Positions 9,517 through 18,963 of a stretch of 64,000 nucleotides of DNA are shown in pieces. Under the pieces are notes generated by a model. That model had not been told where the DNA came from. It saw nothing but the letters and a program-made list of their open reading frames with translations, and made no database searches. The translations under genes were made by a program, and so were the position numbers. Source of the DNA: Planctomycetota bacterium (GTDB lineage: Bacteria; Planctomycetota; UBA8742; UBA2392); contig JADZFR010000006.1 in assembly GCA_020849795.1 (NCBI GenBank), positions 46,900 through 110,899 on the forward strand, written 5' to 3'. The number at the start of each line of letters is the position of its first letter. The stretch's first letter is position 1.

Positions 9517-10526
9517 ACGACCCCGGCTATCGCGTGCTTGAGCCGGCCGAACTCGCGGCGGCGGGCGCGTTGCGCCAGTTTTCGCTGGATGTGCTGCACG
9601 GCTTGTCTGAAAAACCCAAGCGCCTGCCGTCGCGCTGGATTTATGACGGCGTGGGCAGTGATCTGTTCAGCGCGATCTGCGAGCTAGACGAGTATTACCC
9701 CACGCGCTGCGAAGCCGAGATACTGGCCCGCCACGCGCCCGAGATCCTGGCGCACACCGGCGCCGGCCCGATCGACATCGTGGACCTGGGTGCCGGCGAC
9801 GGCCGCAAGAGCAGCATCGTGCTGTCGGCAACGCTGGACCAGAAGCGCGACGTGCGCTATGTGCCGATCGATATCAGCGAGGCCGCGATGCAGGGGCTGG
9901 TGAACGACATGCGCGCGCGCCACGCCGGTCTGGCAGTCGGCGGAATTGTCGGCGAGTACTTCGACGCGCTTACGTGGCTGAGCAAAGACAACACGCGCCG
10001 CAACCTGGTGATGTTCCTGGGCAGCAACATCGGCAACTTCAGCAAGGTGCAGACGCGCGTGTTCCTGCGCCAACTGTGGGAAGCGCTGAATCCAGGCGAC
10101 CTGGTGCTGATCGGCTGGGACCTGAAGAAAGACATCGACCTGTTGCTGGATGCCTACAACGACGCCAAGGGCGTCACGGCGCAGTTCAACCTGAACCTGC
10201 TGGCGCGGATCAACCGTGACCTCGGCGGCGAGTTTGACCTCAAGAACTTCCGGCACTACGCGACCTACGACGTCTACTCAGGCGCCGTGGAAAGCTACAT
10301 CGTCAGCATGGTTCGCCAAAGCGTGGCGGTGCGCGGCCTGCGCATCAGCTTTGACTTCGATGAGTGGGAACCGATCCACACCGAGTACTCGTACAAGTAC
10401 CTGCAAAGCGACATCCGTACGATGGCCGCCGACACAGGCTTTGAGATCGTCAGCGGGTACGAGGACAGCCGGCACTGGTTCACCGACACGTTGTGGCGCG
10501 TGGCCAAAGAACAGCCCCGCGCCTGA
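9513..10526 (+). CDS. egtD: L-histidine N-alpha-methyltransferase EgtD
   Basis: SAM-dependent enzyme that trimethylates histidine to hercynine, the first step of ergothioneine synthesis. The GTG start at 9513 overlaps the egtB stop (GTGA) and has GGAGG 5 nt upstream inside egtB, showing translational coupling; the open frame further upstream is only the egtB shadow. The 337-residue chain has the SAM motif DLGAGDGRK, the ELDEYYPTRCEAEIL region typical of the family, FLGSNIGNF and SFDFDEWEPIHTEYSYKY. Usual length is about 320. A strong hairpin spans its stop codon. Confidence 0.95.
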   Translation: MNDPGYRVLEPAELAAAGALRQFSLDVLHGLSEKPKRLPSRWIYDGVGSDLFSAICELDEYYPTRCEAEILARHAPEILAHTGAGPIDIVDLGAGDGRKSSIVLSATLDQKRDVRYVPIDISEAAMQGLVNDMRARHAGLAVGGIVGEYFDALTWLSKDNTRRNLVMFLGSNIGNFSKVQTRVFLRQLWEALNPGDLVLIGWDLKKDIDLLLDAYNDAKGVTAQFNLNLLARINRDLGGEFDLKNFRHYATYDVYSGAVESYIVSMVRQSVAVRGLRISFDFDEWEPIHTEYSYKYLQSDIRTMAADTGFEIVSGYEDSRHWFTDTLWRVAKEQPRA

Positions 10527-10535
10527 ACGCGGGGC
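10514..10535. terminator. Hairpin over the egtD stop, shared with the tRNA end
   Basis: GCCCCGCG (10514-10521), loop of 6, CGCGGGGC (10528-10535): 8 perfect base pairs. There is no T-run on the plus strand. On the minus strand it follows the tRNA-Leu 3' end and is followed by TGTTCTTTGG, so it could end both transcripts. Confidence 0.55.
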
Positions 10536-10543
10536 CCGAAACA

Positions 10544-10630
10544 TGGTGCTGGGGGGGGGACTTGAACCCCCACGCCCTTGCGGGCACCGGCACCTGAAGC
10601 CGGCGCGTCTGCCAATTCCGCCACCCCAGC
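10544..10630 (-). tRNA. tRNA-Leu (anticodon CAG)
   Basis: An 87-nt class II tRNA. The acceptor stem GCTGGGG pairs with CCCCAGC, discriminator A, and the 3' CCA is encoded. The D-arm GGCGGAATTGGCAGACGC and anticodon loop TTCAGGT match bacterial tRNA-Leu(CAG), followed by a long variable arm (GTGCCCGCAAGGGCGT) and T-arm GGTTCAAGTCC. It reads CUG codons, abundant in this GC-rich DNA. Confidence 0.97.
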
Positions 10631-10746
10631 GACGCTATCAAACGCACGCCCGTTTCAGGGCGGGCGGGGAAGTTACACCAAGCAACAACCAAATCAACAG
10701 GGTGAAAACAGATGCGGCCAGGTCGTATCCGCCCGAGGACGAGAGA

Positions 10747-11019
10747 TCAGCTGGACACCTTCTCCGCTTCCTCAGACTTCTCAACCTTGACTTCGCGGGA
10801 CCGGTCTTCGAGCTTGCGGGGCTCTTCGGTGGGGTCCAGGTCAGATTTCACGTCCTTGACGCCCTTCTTGAACTCAATCACGCTCTTGCCCAGACTGCGG
10901 GCGATTGAGGGAAGGCGGCTGCCGAACAACAGCAGACCCACGGCAACGATGCCGACAATCTCCCACGTTCCCAGGTTGAACATTCCTATTGTCATAGACA
11001 TGCTCCGGCTGCGTAACAT
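10747..11019 (-). CDS. tatA: Sec-independent translocase subunit TatA
   Basis: Small pore-forming subunit for export of folded proteins. Typical TatA order: a short N-terminus, one helix (FNLGTWEIVGIVAVGLLLFG), the hinge SRLPSIARSLGKSVIEFKKG, and a charged tail of about 45 residues. The start is ambiguous: the ATG at 11019 has CCGGAG 7 nt upstream but adds 12 residues (MLRSRSMSMTIG) before the usual TatA start at 10983. No tatB or tatC is nearby. Confidence 0.93.
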   Translation of the reverse strand: MLRSRSMSMTIGMFNLGTWEIVGIVAVGLLLFGSRLPSIARSLGKSVIEFKKGVKDVKSDLDPTEEPRKLEDRSREVKVEKSEEAEKVSS

Positions 11020-11042
11020 TCAACGCTCCGGAGAGCAAAAGG

Positions 11043-11072
11043 TTACGCAAGAACTGAACTTCAGACTACAAT
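11043..11072 (+). promoter_or_regulatory. Predicted sigma70-type promoter of the 11115 gene
   Basis: TTACGC (11043-11048), 18-nt spacer, TACAAT (11067-11072), giving a leader of about 35 nt. The -10 is good and the -35 is weak. Confidence 0.45.
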
Positions 11073-11114
11073 AGGTCGTTCTCTTGACAAGCAACCGAGC
11101 CCGGAAACGCCCAG

Positions 11115-12029
11115 ATGCAGCCAGCCCAAGCCCAATACACGTGTCAGGCCTGCGGACATGTATTTGCCGGTTCGCCTGAGATTGTTTCAAAACAGCCCAC
11201 ATGCCCCAAGTGCCGCACCTTCGGCAAGCTTGCCGGACCCGGCATCGGGGCCCGCAAGCAGGTCGTGAAAGTTACGCATCCGGGCGCCTCGGGCGGCACA
11301 CCATACCGCGCCGCGGGCGGGCCGGTCGCCCCCAACTATGGCGCCCAGGACGACGGGCCTGTTGAGGTCAGCGCCGACGTGGCCTACGGCAAGCGCAGCA
11401 ACCCCAAGGCCGTGATGAACACGGTGCTGCTGGTCGTGATCGGCATCGGGATTGTGATCACGCTGTATTTCATTGTGACCACGCTCAAAGAAGACCGCTC
11501 CGCCATCAAGAAGCAGGAAATCGAAGAAGTCCTCGACAAGAAAGACTTTGAACGCGCCGTAGACGAAGCCGTCAAGAAATCGCGAGAAGCCCTGACCCGC
11601 GTCGAAGGCGCCGAAGTCAAGGAAACCACGAACTTTGACCAGGCCATGATCGCCATCGCACAGGCCGGCGGCGATACCCCGCAATGGAAATCGGGTCTGC
11701 AGCCGGGTTCGCCGTTCAAGGCCCACGGCTTCATCATCACGGCCAAGGACAAGAAGACCGGCAAGATGGTGACCGGCTTCGTGATGCTGCTGTATTACCT
11801 CAAGGGTGAAGACGCCAAGGCCGCGCACACCGAGCTGGGCCGCCATCTGGACGGTTTAAAGCGCAACTTCAGCCTGAAGCTGAATTCAGACCTGTGGTTC
11901 GTGACTTACTCGGGGGCGAGCCACGGCGGCGAGGTATACGACGCAGTGATCACGGCCATGAACATCGGCCACCCGGCAACGTTCAAGCAGTTCACCCGGC
12001 GCACAGGATCAACTGCTTACGGCGACTAG
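11115..12029 (+). CDS. Zinc-ribbon membrane protein of unknown function
   Basis: 304 residues. The N-terminal zinc ribbon has C10, C13, C30 and C33 (CX2C-X16-CX2C). It is followed by a Gly/Pro-rich linker, one membrane helix (about 96-118, VLLVVIGIGIVITLYFIVTTL), a charged Lys/Glu coiled-coil stretch (about 122-160) and a folded C-terminal domain with no motif I recognise. The layout (cytoplasmic zinc finger, one helix, exported domain) repeats in other genes of the window. A promoter lies just upstream; the TPR gene follows after 81 nt and may be co-transcribed. Confidence 0.8.
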   Translation: MQPAQAQYTCQACGHVFAGSPEIVSKQPTCPKCRTFGKLAGPGIGARKQVVKVTHPGASGGTPYRAAGGPVAPNYGAQDDGPVEVSADVAYGKRSNPKAVMNTVLLVVIGIGIVITLYFIVTTLKEDRSAIKKQEIEEVLDKKDFERAVDEAVKKSREALTRVEGAEVKETTNFDQAMIAIAQAGGDTPQWKSGLQPGSPFKAHGFIITAKDKKTGKMVTGFVMLLYYLKGEDAKAAHTELGRHLDGLKRNFSLKLNSDLWFVTYSGASHGGEVYDAVITAMNIGHPATFKQFTRRTGSTAYGD

Positions 12030-12110
12030 CCCCGTTGTGGCCGGATGCCCTGTTTCTACGCTGGTAGCCCCCCGTTTACCCGTATCAGTCTGCGGGCCCA
12101 GGAGTTGCAC

Positions 12111-15008
12111 TTGGTTTCTCGCCTGATTGCCTTTTCGTTGCTTGCGATCGTTGCCGCATTGGTCCAGGCGCCGCCGCAGGCCGTGGCCCAGGGCGTTCCG
12201 GCTGCGCTTTCGGCGCAGGAGTATGCTGACCGCGCCCGGCGGCTTCGCGAGTTCGGCTACCCTGAACTTGCTCGCACGCAGCTTGAGGCAGGCGCCCGCA
12301 GCTTTCCCACGGAAAAACCAATCGTGCTTGAGCAACTGGTGCTGCTGACGCACACCCGCGCCGGCGCCGATGAAATCGGCCCGTGGATTCGCGTGTTTCA
12401 CCAGTTGTACGCCAACGATTACGATTGCGCGCTGGCCGTTGCCAACTGGCTGGAGATGAACGAGCAGTTGCCGGTGCCGCCGGACTTTGAAGACCCGAAG
12501 CAACTCAAGACCGCGCTGGACCGGTTGGTCGTAGAAATGACAGTTTTCCGCGAGCTTGCCCGGTCCATCACCGAGCCCACGGACAAGCTGCCCGAGTCCG
12601 CCAAGGGCAGGCCCGACATGCCGCTGGCCTATCTCGCACGCTGCGCGTTGGCCAAGCCGCGGCAGTTGCAGGTTGACCACTTCGCAGCCAGCTATCTCGA
12701 CAAGCTGGCGTGCAGTTTCCAGGGCTGGTCGCTGATCGACCGCAGCCTGATGCCGTTCCAGGTTGCGGCGCTGGAGTTGTTCGAGCTTTGCATCCCGCTG
12801 TACAAGCGTATTGAACCCGACAAGGACAGCACCGCCTACGCGCGGCAGCGCCTGACCGAGATTTACTTTCGCATCGGCAAGTACGCCGAGGCAAAGCAGC
12901 AGGCGCTGGCCCTGGACTTTGTCGCGCCCAACAGCGGCACCGCCGCCCGCGTGCTGCAGCACATTGCCCAGCGTACCGACGACTTCGACCTGCTGGTGGA
13001 CGCCATGGACCGCCAGGCTCGCGTCTGGCGCGACCCGCAGTGGCAGCTTCATCTGCTGGCTGCCAAGCGCGTGCGCGAGAAGAAATGGCTGATGGCCACC
13101 TGGATGGCCTGGCTTGCGGCGCAGGACCGCTTTCTGCAAGACCACGAACGCGCCGCCGCGCTGCAAGAGTTGATCGTGGCGCAGCCGGAGTTCCTTGAAG
13201 CATACTTCGCCGATGCCTCGCAGCGCGTGGAAGTTGCAATGCAGGCGCCGCCCCAAGATGCGCAGCGCATTCTTGAAAGCTCGCTTGCTGTGCTGGAGAA
13301 GTGCAAGGCGCTGGGCGAGGTGTTCATTGAATGGCACGCACTGCGCGCCAACGTGCTGTGGCAGCTCGGCCGCTACAAAGAGGCCGCGCTTGAGTACAAG
13401 CTGGTGGCCGAGAAGGACGCGAGCGACGCCAACGCACCGCGCTATGCGGTCGCTGCCGAAGAGATTGCCGCGGGCCTTTACAACGGCAGCGATTTTCTCG
13501 ATTACCGGGCGGTCCTTGAAGAGACCGGTGACTTTCGCGTCAAGCTGGCCAGGTTGAAAGACATCTGTGCGCGCTCGCCCAAGTTCAAGCTCGCGCAGGC
13601 GCTGCTGGCCAAAGTCGCGCTGCTGCTGAAAGAGTTTCAGTCCGCGGCGACGGCCGCTGCCGCTGCCATTGAACTCGGCGCTGAGGGCATGGATGTGCGC
13701 GACAACAGCGCATGGGCACAGATGCGGCTTGGCAACTACGCCAAGGCAGCCGAGCAGTTCAAGCAGATTGACGAGGCGCGGCCCGGTTACAACGATGCCG
13801 GTCGCTGGCACAGCCTGTGCCAGTGGGCCGCCAACGGCAGCCAGGACGAACAACGCGCTTTCGCAAAGTGGCTGAGCTCGCAAGACAAAGACCAGCAGCC
13901 GACCATGCGCCGCAAGCTGATGGAAGAGGCCGTGCAGCTTGCGCCGCGCTTTCCGGAGGCGCTGCTTGAGCTTGCGCTGCTTGAAGTGCAACTGAGCAAC
14001 TTCCAGGCGGCGGAGGGCTTGCTGGACCGCGCCCTTGAAAACGCGCGCGACAAGTGGGGGCGCGCAGCGATTCACATGGCGCGTGGGCGTCTGTTCATTG
14101 CCGGCAAGCGAGTTGAGCGTGCCGTGGCCGAGTTTGAAGCAAGCTACGCAGCCGACAAGAGCGACGGCGGCGCGTTGCTGCTGGCGGCGATTGCGCTGCA
14201 CAGCGGCAACGAGAATGCCACGGCAAGCGCCGCCATGCGCAAGCTGTTTACCGAGGTGCCGAACACGCCGCTGCTGCGCCCGACGCCCGAAGAAGTGAAC
14301 CTGCTGGATGTGCTGCCCGTGAAGTCTGAGGGGGCGCGCGCGCTGGCGCCGGCCTATGCCGCAGGGGACAAAGCCGAGTTCCGCGTGGTGATCGCGGTAA
14401 CCGGCGAAGGCAAAGGGCAGAGCGGGCAGGAGTTGAAGATCGAGTTCAGCATGGCAATGGAAGTGCTCGAGGTGCCCGACCACGGCGGCGTCTGGAAGAT
14501 CAAGGCAACCTTCAGCGACCCGCCGTCAGAAGAGTGGCAGGCGCTGGATGGCCAGCAGACGGTGCTGACAATCAGCCCCTGGTTCGGCTTGTGTGAAGAG
14601 CCGCAGGTGACGGTGTTCCAGAACGTGGTGAACCCGGCAATCCAGGCGCTGACAGAAGGCTTCACCGTGGGGCTCGGCGACGCGCCGGTTGCGCCGCCCT
14701 ACGTGTGGAAAAACACGCTGAGCAAGGGCCCGCCGCACTTCGGCCAGGGCGACCCTGAAGGCGCATGCCTCAAGTCGGTCACGGGTGACAGCTTCACGGT
14801 TCTGCGCCGCGCGATGGCCGGCCGCAAGGTGGGGGACCGCAGTTCGCGCGACGCAGGATTTTCGCGCGTGCTGGAAGCAGAAGTTGAAGCCGGCGGCCCG
14901 CGCCGTGCCCTGCGCAAAGTGAGCTTCCAGATTGCGAAAGAAGAGCTGGCACCCGAGCGCGACGACGTAATCCGCTCGCACCTGCAAGTGAGCATCACCG
15001 CCAAATAG
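12111..15008 (+). CDS. Large secreted TPR-repeat protein
   Basis: About 965 residues. I prefer the TTG at 12111: GGAG lies 6 nt upstream and the product then begins directly with a signal peptide (VSRLIAFSLLAIVAALVQA, cut near AVAQG). An ATG at 12045 would put 22 odd residues in front. The body is alpha-helical with repeated TPR-like pairs, for example YADRARRLREFGYPELARTQ, LAKVALLLKEFQSAATAAAA and MRLGNYAKAAEQFKQID. The last 250 residues become beta-rich. It is probably a periplasmic scaffold or interaction protein; no enzymatic motif is seen. Confidence 0.82.
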   Translation: MVSRLIAFSLLAIVAALVQAPPQAVAQGVPAALSAQEYADRARRLREFGYPELARTQLEAGARSFPTEKPIVLEQLVLLTHTRAGADEIGPWIRVFHQLYANDYDCALAVANWLEMNEQLPVPPDFEDPKQLKTALDRLVVEMTVFRELARSITEPTDKLPESAKGRPDMPLAYLARCALAKPRQLQVDHFAASYLDKLACSFQGWSLIDRSLMPFQVAALELFELCIPLYKRIEPDKDSTAYARQRLTEIYFRIGKYAEAKQQALALDFVAPNSGTAARVLQHIAQRTDDFDLLVDAMDRQARVWRDPQWQLHLLAAKRVREKKWLMATWMAWLAAQDRFLQDHERAAALQELIVAQPEFLEAYFADASQRVEVAMQAPPQDAQRILESSLAVLEKCKALGEVFIEWHALRANVLWQLGRYKEAALEYKLVAEKDASDANAPRYAVAAEEIAAGLYNGSDFLDYRAVLEETGDFRVKLARLKDICARSPKFKLAQALLAKVALLLKEFQSAATAAAAAIELGAEGMDVRDNSAWAQMRLGNYAKAAEQFKQIDEARPGYNDAGRWHSLCQWAANGSQDEQRAFAKWLSSQDKDQQPTMRRKLMEEAVQLAPRFPEALLELALLEVQLSNFQAAEGLLDRALENARDKWGRAAIHMARGRLFIAGKRVERAVAEFEASYAADKSDGGALLLAAIALHSGNENATASAAMRKLFTEVPNTPLLRPTPEEVNLLDVLPVKSEGARALAPAYAAGDKAEFRVVIAVTGEGKGQSGQELKIEFSMAMEVLEVPDHGGVWKIKATFSDPPSEEWQALDGQQTVLTISPWFGLCEEPQVTVFQNVVNPAIQALTEGFTVGLGDAPVAPPYVWKNTLSKGPPHFGQGDPEGACLKSVTGDSFTVLRRAMAGRKVGDRSSRDAGFSRVLEAEVEAGGPRRALRKVSFQIAKEELAPERDDVIRSHLQVSITAK

Positions 15009-15198
15009 TCGCGGTGCCCTGCTTCAATTCTGCGGGCTGCAAAGGCAACGATCGGTGAAGATCCATGAACATGTGCGCCGAAGTTCACCCGTGGTTTGAT
15101 TGCAGTAGTGGTTTTTCGCGGCCTTCGGGCTTATGCGTATTGCAGGTGTGCCTGTTCGCCGCTTGACCGTTGATCTTGCCAATGCGATCAATGCGCCC

Positions 15199-17163
15199 AT
15201 GCCGTTTCCTGACCTGACATCGTTCATTGGGGCCCTGCGCAGCGCCGGCGAACTGCTGGAGTTTCATGAGCCCGTCAGCGTCGACCAGGAAATCGCCTGC
15301 CTGTCTGACCGTGTCAGCAAGATGCCCGGGGGCGGCAAGGCCCTGCTGTTTCACCGACCCACTGGCGCGAATGGCCGCGAATACAGCGCACCCGTGCTGA
15401 TCAACGCGCTCGGCAGCGAAGCGCGCATTGCCATGGCGTGTGGCGTTGCGAGCTTCGATGACTTGCGCGCGCGCCTTGCGGGCCTGCTGCACACGCTGCA
15501 AACGCCGCGCCGCACGCTGATCGAGAAGCTGAGCGTGCTGCCGACACTGAAAGAGCTGTCAGGGTTCTTTCCCAAGCACGGCAAGGGCGGCCCGTGCCAG
15601 CAGGTCGTGAAGACCGGCGACGCAATCGACCTTGACGAAGTCCCGATTCTCAAAACCTGGCCGCAGGATGGCGGGCGCTTCATCACATATCCGCTGGTGT
15701 TCACGGAGTCGCCGCACGACGGCAAGCGCAACTGCGGCATGTACCGCATCCAGCAGTTCGACAAGCGCCTGGCGGGCTTTCATGTGCACACGCACCACAC
15801 GGCTGCCGAGCACATGCGGCAGGCCCGCGCCAAAGGCCAGAACAAGCTGCCCGCAGCCATCTGCGTCGGCGGCGAACCCGTACTCACGTTCAGCGCGGTG
15901 GTGCCCCTGCCGCCGGGGCTGGACGAGATGATTCTTGCGGGCTTTCTGCAGGGCTCACCGGTCAAGATGGTGCCGTGCAAGACCGTGCCTTTGCATGTGC
16001 CCGCGAGCTGCGACTACGTCATCGAGGGCTGGATTCACTTCGACGAATTGCGCCGCGAGGGTCCCTTTGGCGACCACACCGGCTTTTACAGCCTGGCCGA
16101 CGACTATCCCACGTTTCATGTCAGCGCGATCACGCACCGGCGCAACCCGACGTATTTCGCCACGGTCGTCGGGCCGCCGCCGCAGGAAGACGCATGGCTG
16201 ACGCGGGCAATTGAGCGGCTGTTCCTGCCGTTGATGCAGCAGACGGTGCCCGAAGTTGTGGACTATCGCCTGCCATTCAGCGGAGTCGCGCACAACCTGA
16301 TGCTGGTGAAGATTCACAAAAGCTACCCCGGCCAGGCGCGCAAGGTCGCGCACGCCGTATGGGGGCTGGGCCAGGCGGCTTTTACAAAGGTGATTGCCGT
16401 GATCGACCAGCACGGCCCCGCGCTGCACGATGAAGCGGCCGTGGCGGCGCACGTGCTTTCCAGCCTTGACGCGACCAGCAGCTTCGAGTTCGTGCTTGGG
16501 CCGACCGAGACGCTGGATCACGCCACGCGGGCGCTGCATTTCGGCAGCAAGGTCGCCGTCGATGCCACCACGCCAATGGCCGGCGAGCCGGGCACCGACA
16601 CCCAGGGCACAGGCATCACCGGCCTGCGCGAGCGGGGCCCGACGTCGCGCGCACAAAGCGGTGTCGGCCTGGACAGCCGCCCTGAAGTACCCCGCCCCGA
16701 CCTCAGCGGCATCGAGCACACGCGGGCATGGATGGCATCGCCGGCGGTTCTGGCCATCGAAATCGACAAGACTCGCGGCCACCAGGCGCGCGAAATGGCC
16801 AACGCGTTGTTCGAGCGGGCGGGCGACAACGCGCTGCCACTGGTGGTGATTCTGCAGGCAGGCTTGGCTGGCCCCGGGCAGGCGCTTGCTCTGGTGTGGG
16901 CCGCGCTGGCAAACATAGATCCCGAGCGTGACCTGATGTTCGACGAGAAGCCGGTGCAGGAAAACGGCCGCTGGCATCTGAAGCGCCACCCGCGCCACAT
17001 TGCTATCGACGCAACGCGCAAGGATTCCCGCGACGGATTCATGCGCGACTGGCCGGACATGCAGGTGCATGAGCCGCAAGTGCTGCAACGCGCGCGCGAG
17101 CTGCTGAAAGCCAAGGGCATCGAGATGCCGACCATCTTCCTGCCGGCCACGCAAGCCGACTAG
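15199..17163 (+). CDS. UbiD-family prenylated-FMN decarboxylase (menaquinone-type)
   Basis: Reversible decarboxylase using prenylated FMN. The chain follows E. coli UbiD through most of its length: PCQQVVKTGDAIDLDEVPIL, the GMYRIQQFDKR cofactor-binding strand, VPASCDYVIEGWIHF and the catalytic REGPFGDHTGFYS. About 654 residues from the ATG at 15199, longer than E. coli UbiD (497), with a C-terminal extension and a low-complexity linker (about 460-500), as in the decarboxylases of the futalosine menaquinone route; that role is inferred. A start at 15133 is possible, but TTGACC (15163) and ATCAAT (15187-15192) lie just before 15199. No ubiX is in the window. Confidence 0.88.
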   Translation: MPFPDLTSFIGALRSAGELLEFHEPVSVDQEIACLSDRVSKMPGGGKALLFHRPTGANGREYSAPVLINALGSEARIAMACGVASFDDLRARLAGLLHTLQTPRRTLIEKLSVLPTLKELSGFFPKHGKGGPCQQVVKTGDAIDLDEVPILKTWPQDGGRFITYPLVFTESPHDGKRNCGMYRIQQFDKRLAGFHVHTHHTAAEHMRQARAKGQNKLPAAICVGGEPVLTFSAVVPLPPGLDEMILAGFLQGSPVKMVPCKTVPLHVPASCDYVIEGWIHFDELRREGPFGDHTGFYSLADDYPTFHVSAITHRRNPTYFATVVGPPPQEDAWLTRAIERLFLPLMQQTVPEVVDYRLPFSGVAHNLMLVKIHKSYPGQARKVAHAVWGLGQAAFTKVIAVIDQHGPALHDEAAVAAHVLSSLDATSSFEFVLGPTETLDHATRALHFGSKVAVDATTPMAGEPGTDTQGTGITGLRERGPTSRAQSGVGLDSRPEVPRPDLSGIEHTRAWMASPAVLAIEIDKTRGHQAREMANALFERAGDNALPLVVILQAGLAGPGQALALVWAALANIDPERDLMFDEKPVQENGRWHLKRHPRHIAIDATRKDSRDGFMRDWPDMQVHEPQVLQRARELLKAKGIEMPTIFLPATQAD

Positions 17164-17230
17164 CGCGTCTTCCGCGCTGCATCCGGCTCACGAATTCGTT
17201 GGTGGGTATCAGCGGCCGTGCCGGCGATGG

Positions 17231-18775
17231 TTACTGGATGCGCTTGCCGGAATGCCAATGTTCTTCTGAAAGCAGGTTTCCGGCTGCGTCGTAAGTGCGC
17301 CAGACGCCGTCTTCGAGGCCGTTGACGAAGTAGCCCTTCAGGGCAACGACGCCGTCTGCGTGAAACTCGCGCCAGATGCCGTGGCGAACATCGGTGCCGT
17401 CCTGCACGCGTACCGTCCATTCCGCCTTGCGGTCAAGGCGGCCATCCGGTCCCTGTCGCAAGTGCACACGCTCGTCGCGAAAGTAGTATTCCTCGCTGCC
17501 CAGCATGCCCGCCGAGTATCGGCGCTTGACTGAGACGCTGCCGTCGGTGTCGTACTCAATCCATTCGCCGTGGCGGGCGTCTTCCAGGTACTCGCCTTCC
17601 AGGTTGATGGTGCCGTCCGGGTACCACTCGCGCCAAAGGCCTGTCTTGCGGCCGGCCTGATACGCGCCTTCGCGCAGCTTCTCGTTATTCGGGTGCCACC
17701 ATGTCCAGGTGCCGGTCTGCATGCCCTGGTCAAACTGGCCCTCAAACTCTTTGACCTTGGTGCGGTAAAGGCCATAGGTTTGCCCGTGGGCGCGGCCGCC
17801 GACGTAGTTCTCGTTCAGCTGTTCGGCGCCGTTGTCGTGAAACGTCACCCAGCGCCCTTCTTTGCGGCCGTTGACGTAACTGCCGCGCGACTTGCTGCGC
17901 CCGCTGTCGTACCACGAGTACCAGTCGCCCTTGGGCGTGCCATGGTCCCACGACTCGCTTGAGGCCTGGATTCCGCCTGAGTACCAGGTGATCCAGTCGC
18001 CATCCTTGTTGCCGGAGACGTAGTTGCCCTTGACGGCCTTGTCACCGTTGGCGTGCCACTCAAGATACTCGCCGACCGGCACGTCGTTCTCGTACCGCGC
18101 CTGGCTGGCGGGGTTGCCGTTCTCGTGCCAGCCCTGCCAGTCGCCAACGCGCAACCCGTTTTCATACGAGCCGATGGCCTTCTTGGCCCCGGTGGCAAAA
18201 TACTCCTGGAACGGGCCATGCAGCACCTCGCCCCCGTCGGTGCCGCGCTTGATGCCCCACTCGGCCTTGGTCATGCCGTTGTCGTATTTCTCGACACGGG
18301 TGGTGCTGTCCGCCGCCGTGTTGATCGATGCAGCCGCGCGGTTGTCGCGACCGATGACCTGCCACGCAATCACGGCAAATAGGGCCAGGCACCCAAACAA
18401 CGCCAGAGCGCCGATGACCCATGTCTTGGTCGCCGTGCTTACCTTCTTGCGCTGCGGCGCGGCGCGGTACATCCCGCTGGACAACATCTGCGTGGTCTCA
18501 CGCATGCGCTGCACGTCGCGCGACTGGCCGTCCTCATCCTTCAGGTAGGCGTCTGCCTTCGATTCCAGGTCTTCAAGCTGGTGGCTGCCTGAGTCGGTGA
18601 CAAGCCGGCCCTTCATGGCAATGGCAAGCTCCGGCGGCTTTTCGGCGCACTTGTACAGGTAAACGTCTGTAATGAGCTGCTCGCAGATCAAGCACATCGC
18701 CGTTTCTTTCAGGCGGTGCTCGGCAACCTTTTGCTTGCGGTTGCAGTGGGGACAGATGATCTCAACGGCTGCCAA
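17231..18775 (-). CDS. Zinc-ribbon membrane protein with MORN_2/YwqK-type repeats
   Basis: 514 residues from a TTG start at 18775 (AGAGG 5 nt upstream; the first residues align with the 18964-19380 paralogue). Zinc ribbon C8, C11, C28, C31; then a stretch shared with that paralogue (PPELAIAMKG, about 48-57); one membrane helix (about 130-152); then about a dozen 22-residue repeats of the form G-x-W-x-x-W/Y-x-x-x-G (for example GDWQGWHENGN and GLWREWYPDGT), the MORN_2 type also seen in YwqK-family proteins. The repeats form a beta-meander outside the membrane and are probably a binding surface. Function unknown. Confidence 0.85.
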   Translation of the reverse strand: MAAVEIICPHCNRKQKVAEHRLKETAMCLICEQLITDVYLYKCAEKPPELAIAMKGRLVTDSGSHQLEDLESKADAYLKDEDGQSRDVQRMRETTQMLSSGMYRAAPQRKKVSTATKTWVIGALALFGCLALFAVIAWQVIGRDNRAAASINTAADSTTRVEKYDNGMTKAEWGIKRGTDGGEVLHGPFQEYFATGAKKAIGSYENGLRVGDWQGWHENGNPASQARYENDVPVGEYLEWHANGDKAVKGNYVSGNKDGDWITWYSGGIQASSESWDHGTPKGDWYSWYDSGRSKSRGSYVNGRKEGRWVTFHDNGAEQLNENYVGGRAHGQTYGLYRTKVKEFEGQFDQGMQTGTWTWWHPNNEKLREGAYQAGRKTGLWREWYPDGTINLEGEYLEDARHGEWIEYDTDGSVSVKRRYSAGMLGSEEYYFRDERVHLRQGPDGRLDRKAEWTVRVQDGTDVRHGIWREFHADGVVALKGYFVNGLEDGVWRTYDAAGNLLSEEHWHSGKRIQ

Positions 18776-18963
18776 TGAAGCCTCTGGTTCCGGCGTGGCC
18801 CCCCGGATGGTATGTCAGCAAGGCGCCGGGCCAGACACGGCCCGCCTACAACCCGCCCGGGTAACTGCCTCGCATCGCAAGCCTGATATTGTGCATTCTG
18901 GCGGATTGATTGCGAGAGAGAAATCGCATTCTGGTGGGGGGCCGGCATCCCCCAGTCGCCCGA

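Noticed and set aside
12009..14483. An 824-codon open frame on the minus strand
   Set aside because: It is antisense to the TPR protein, without a signal, motif or ribosome-binding site.
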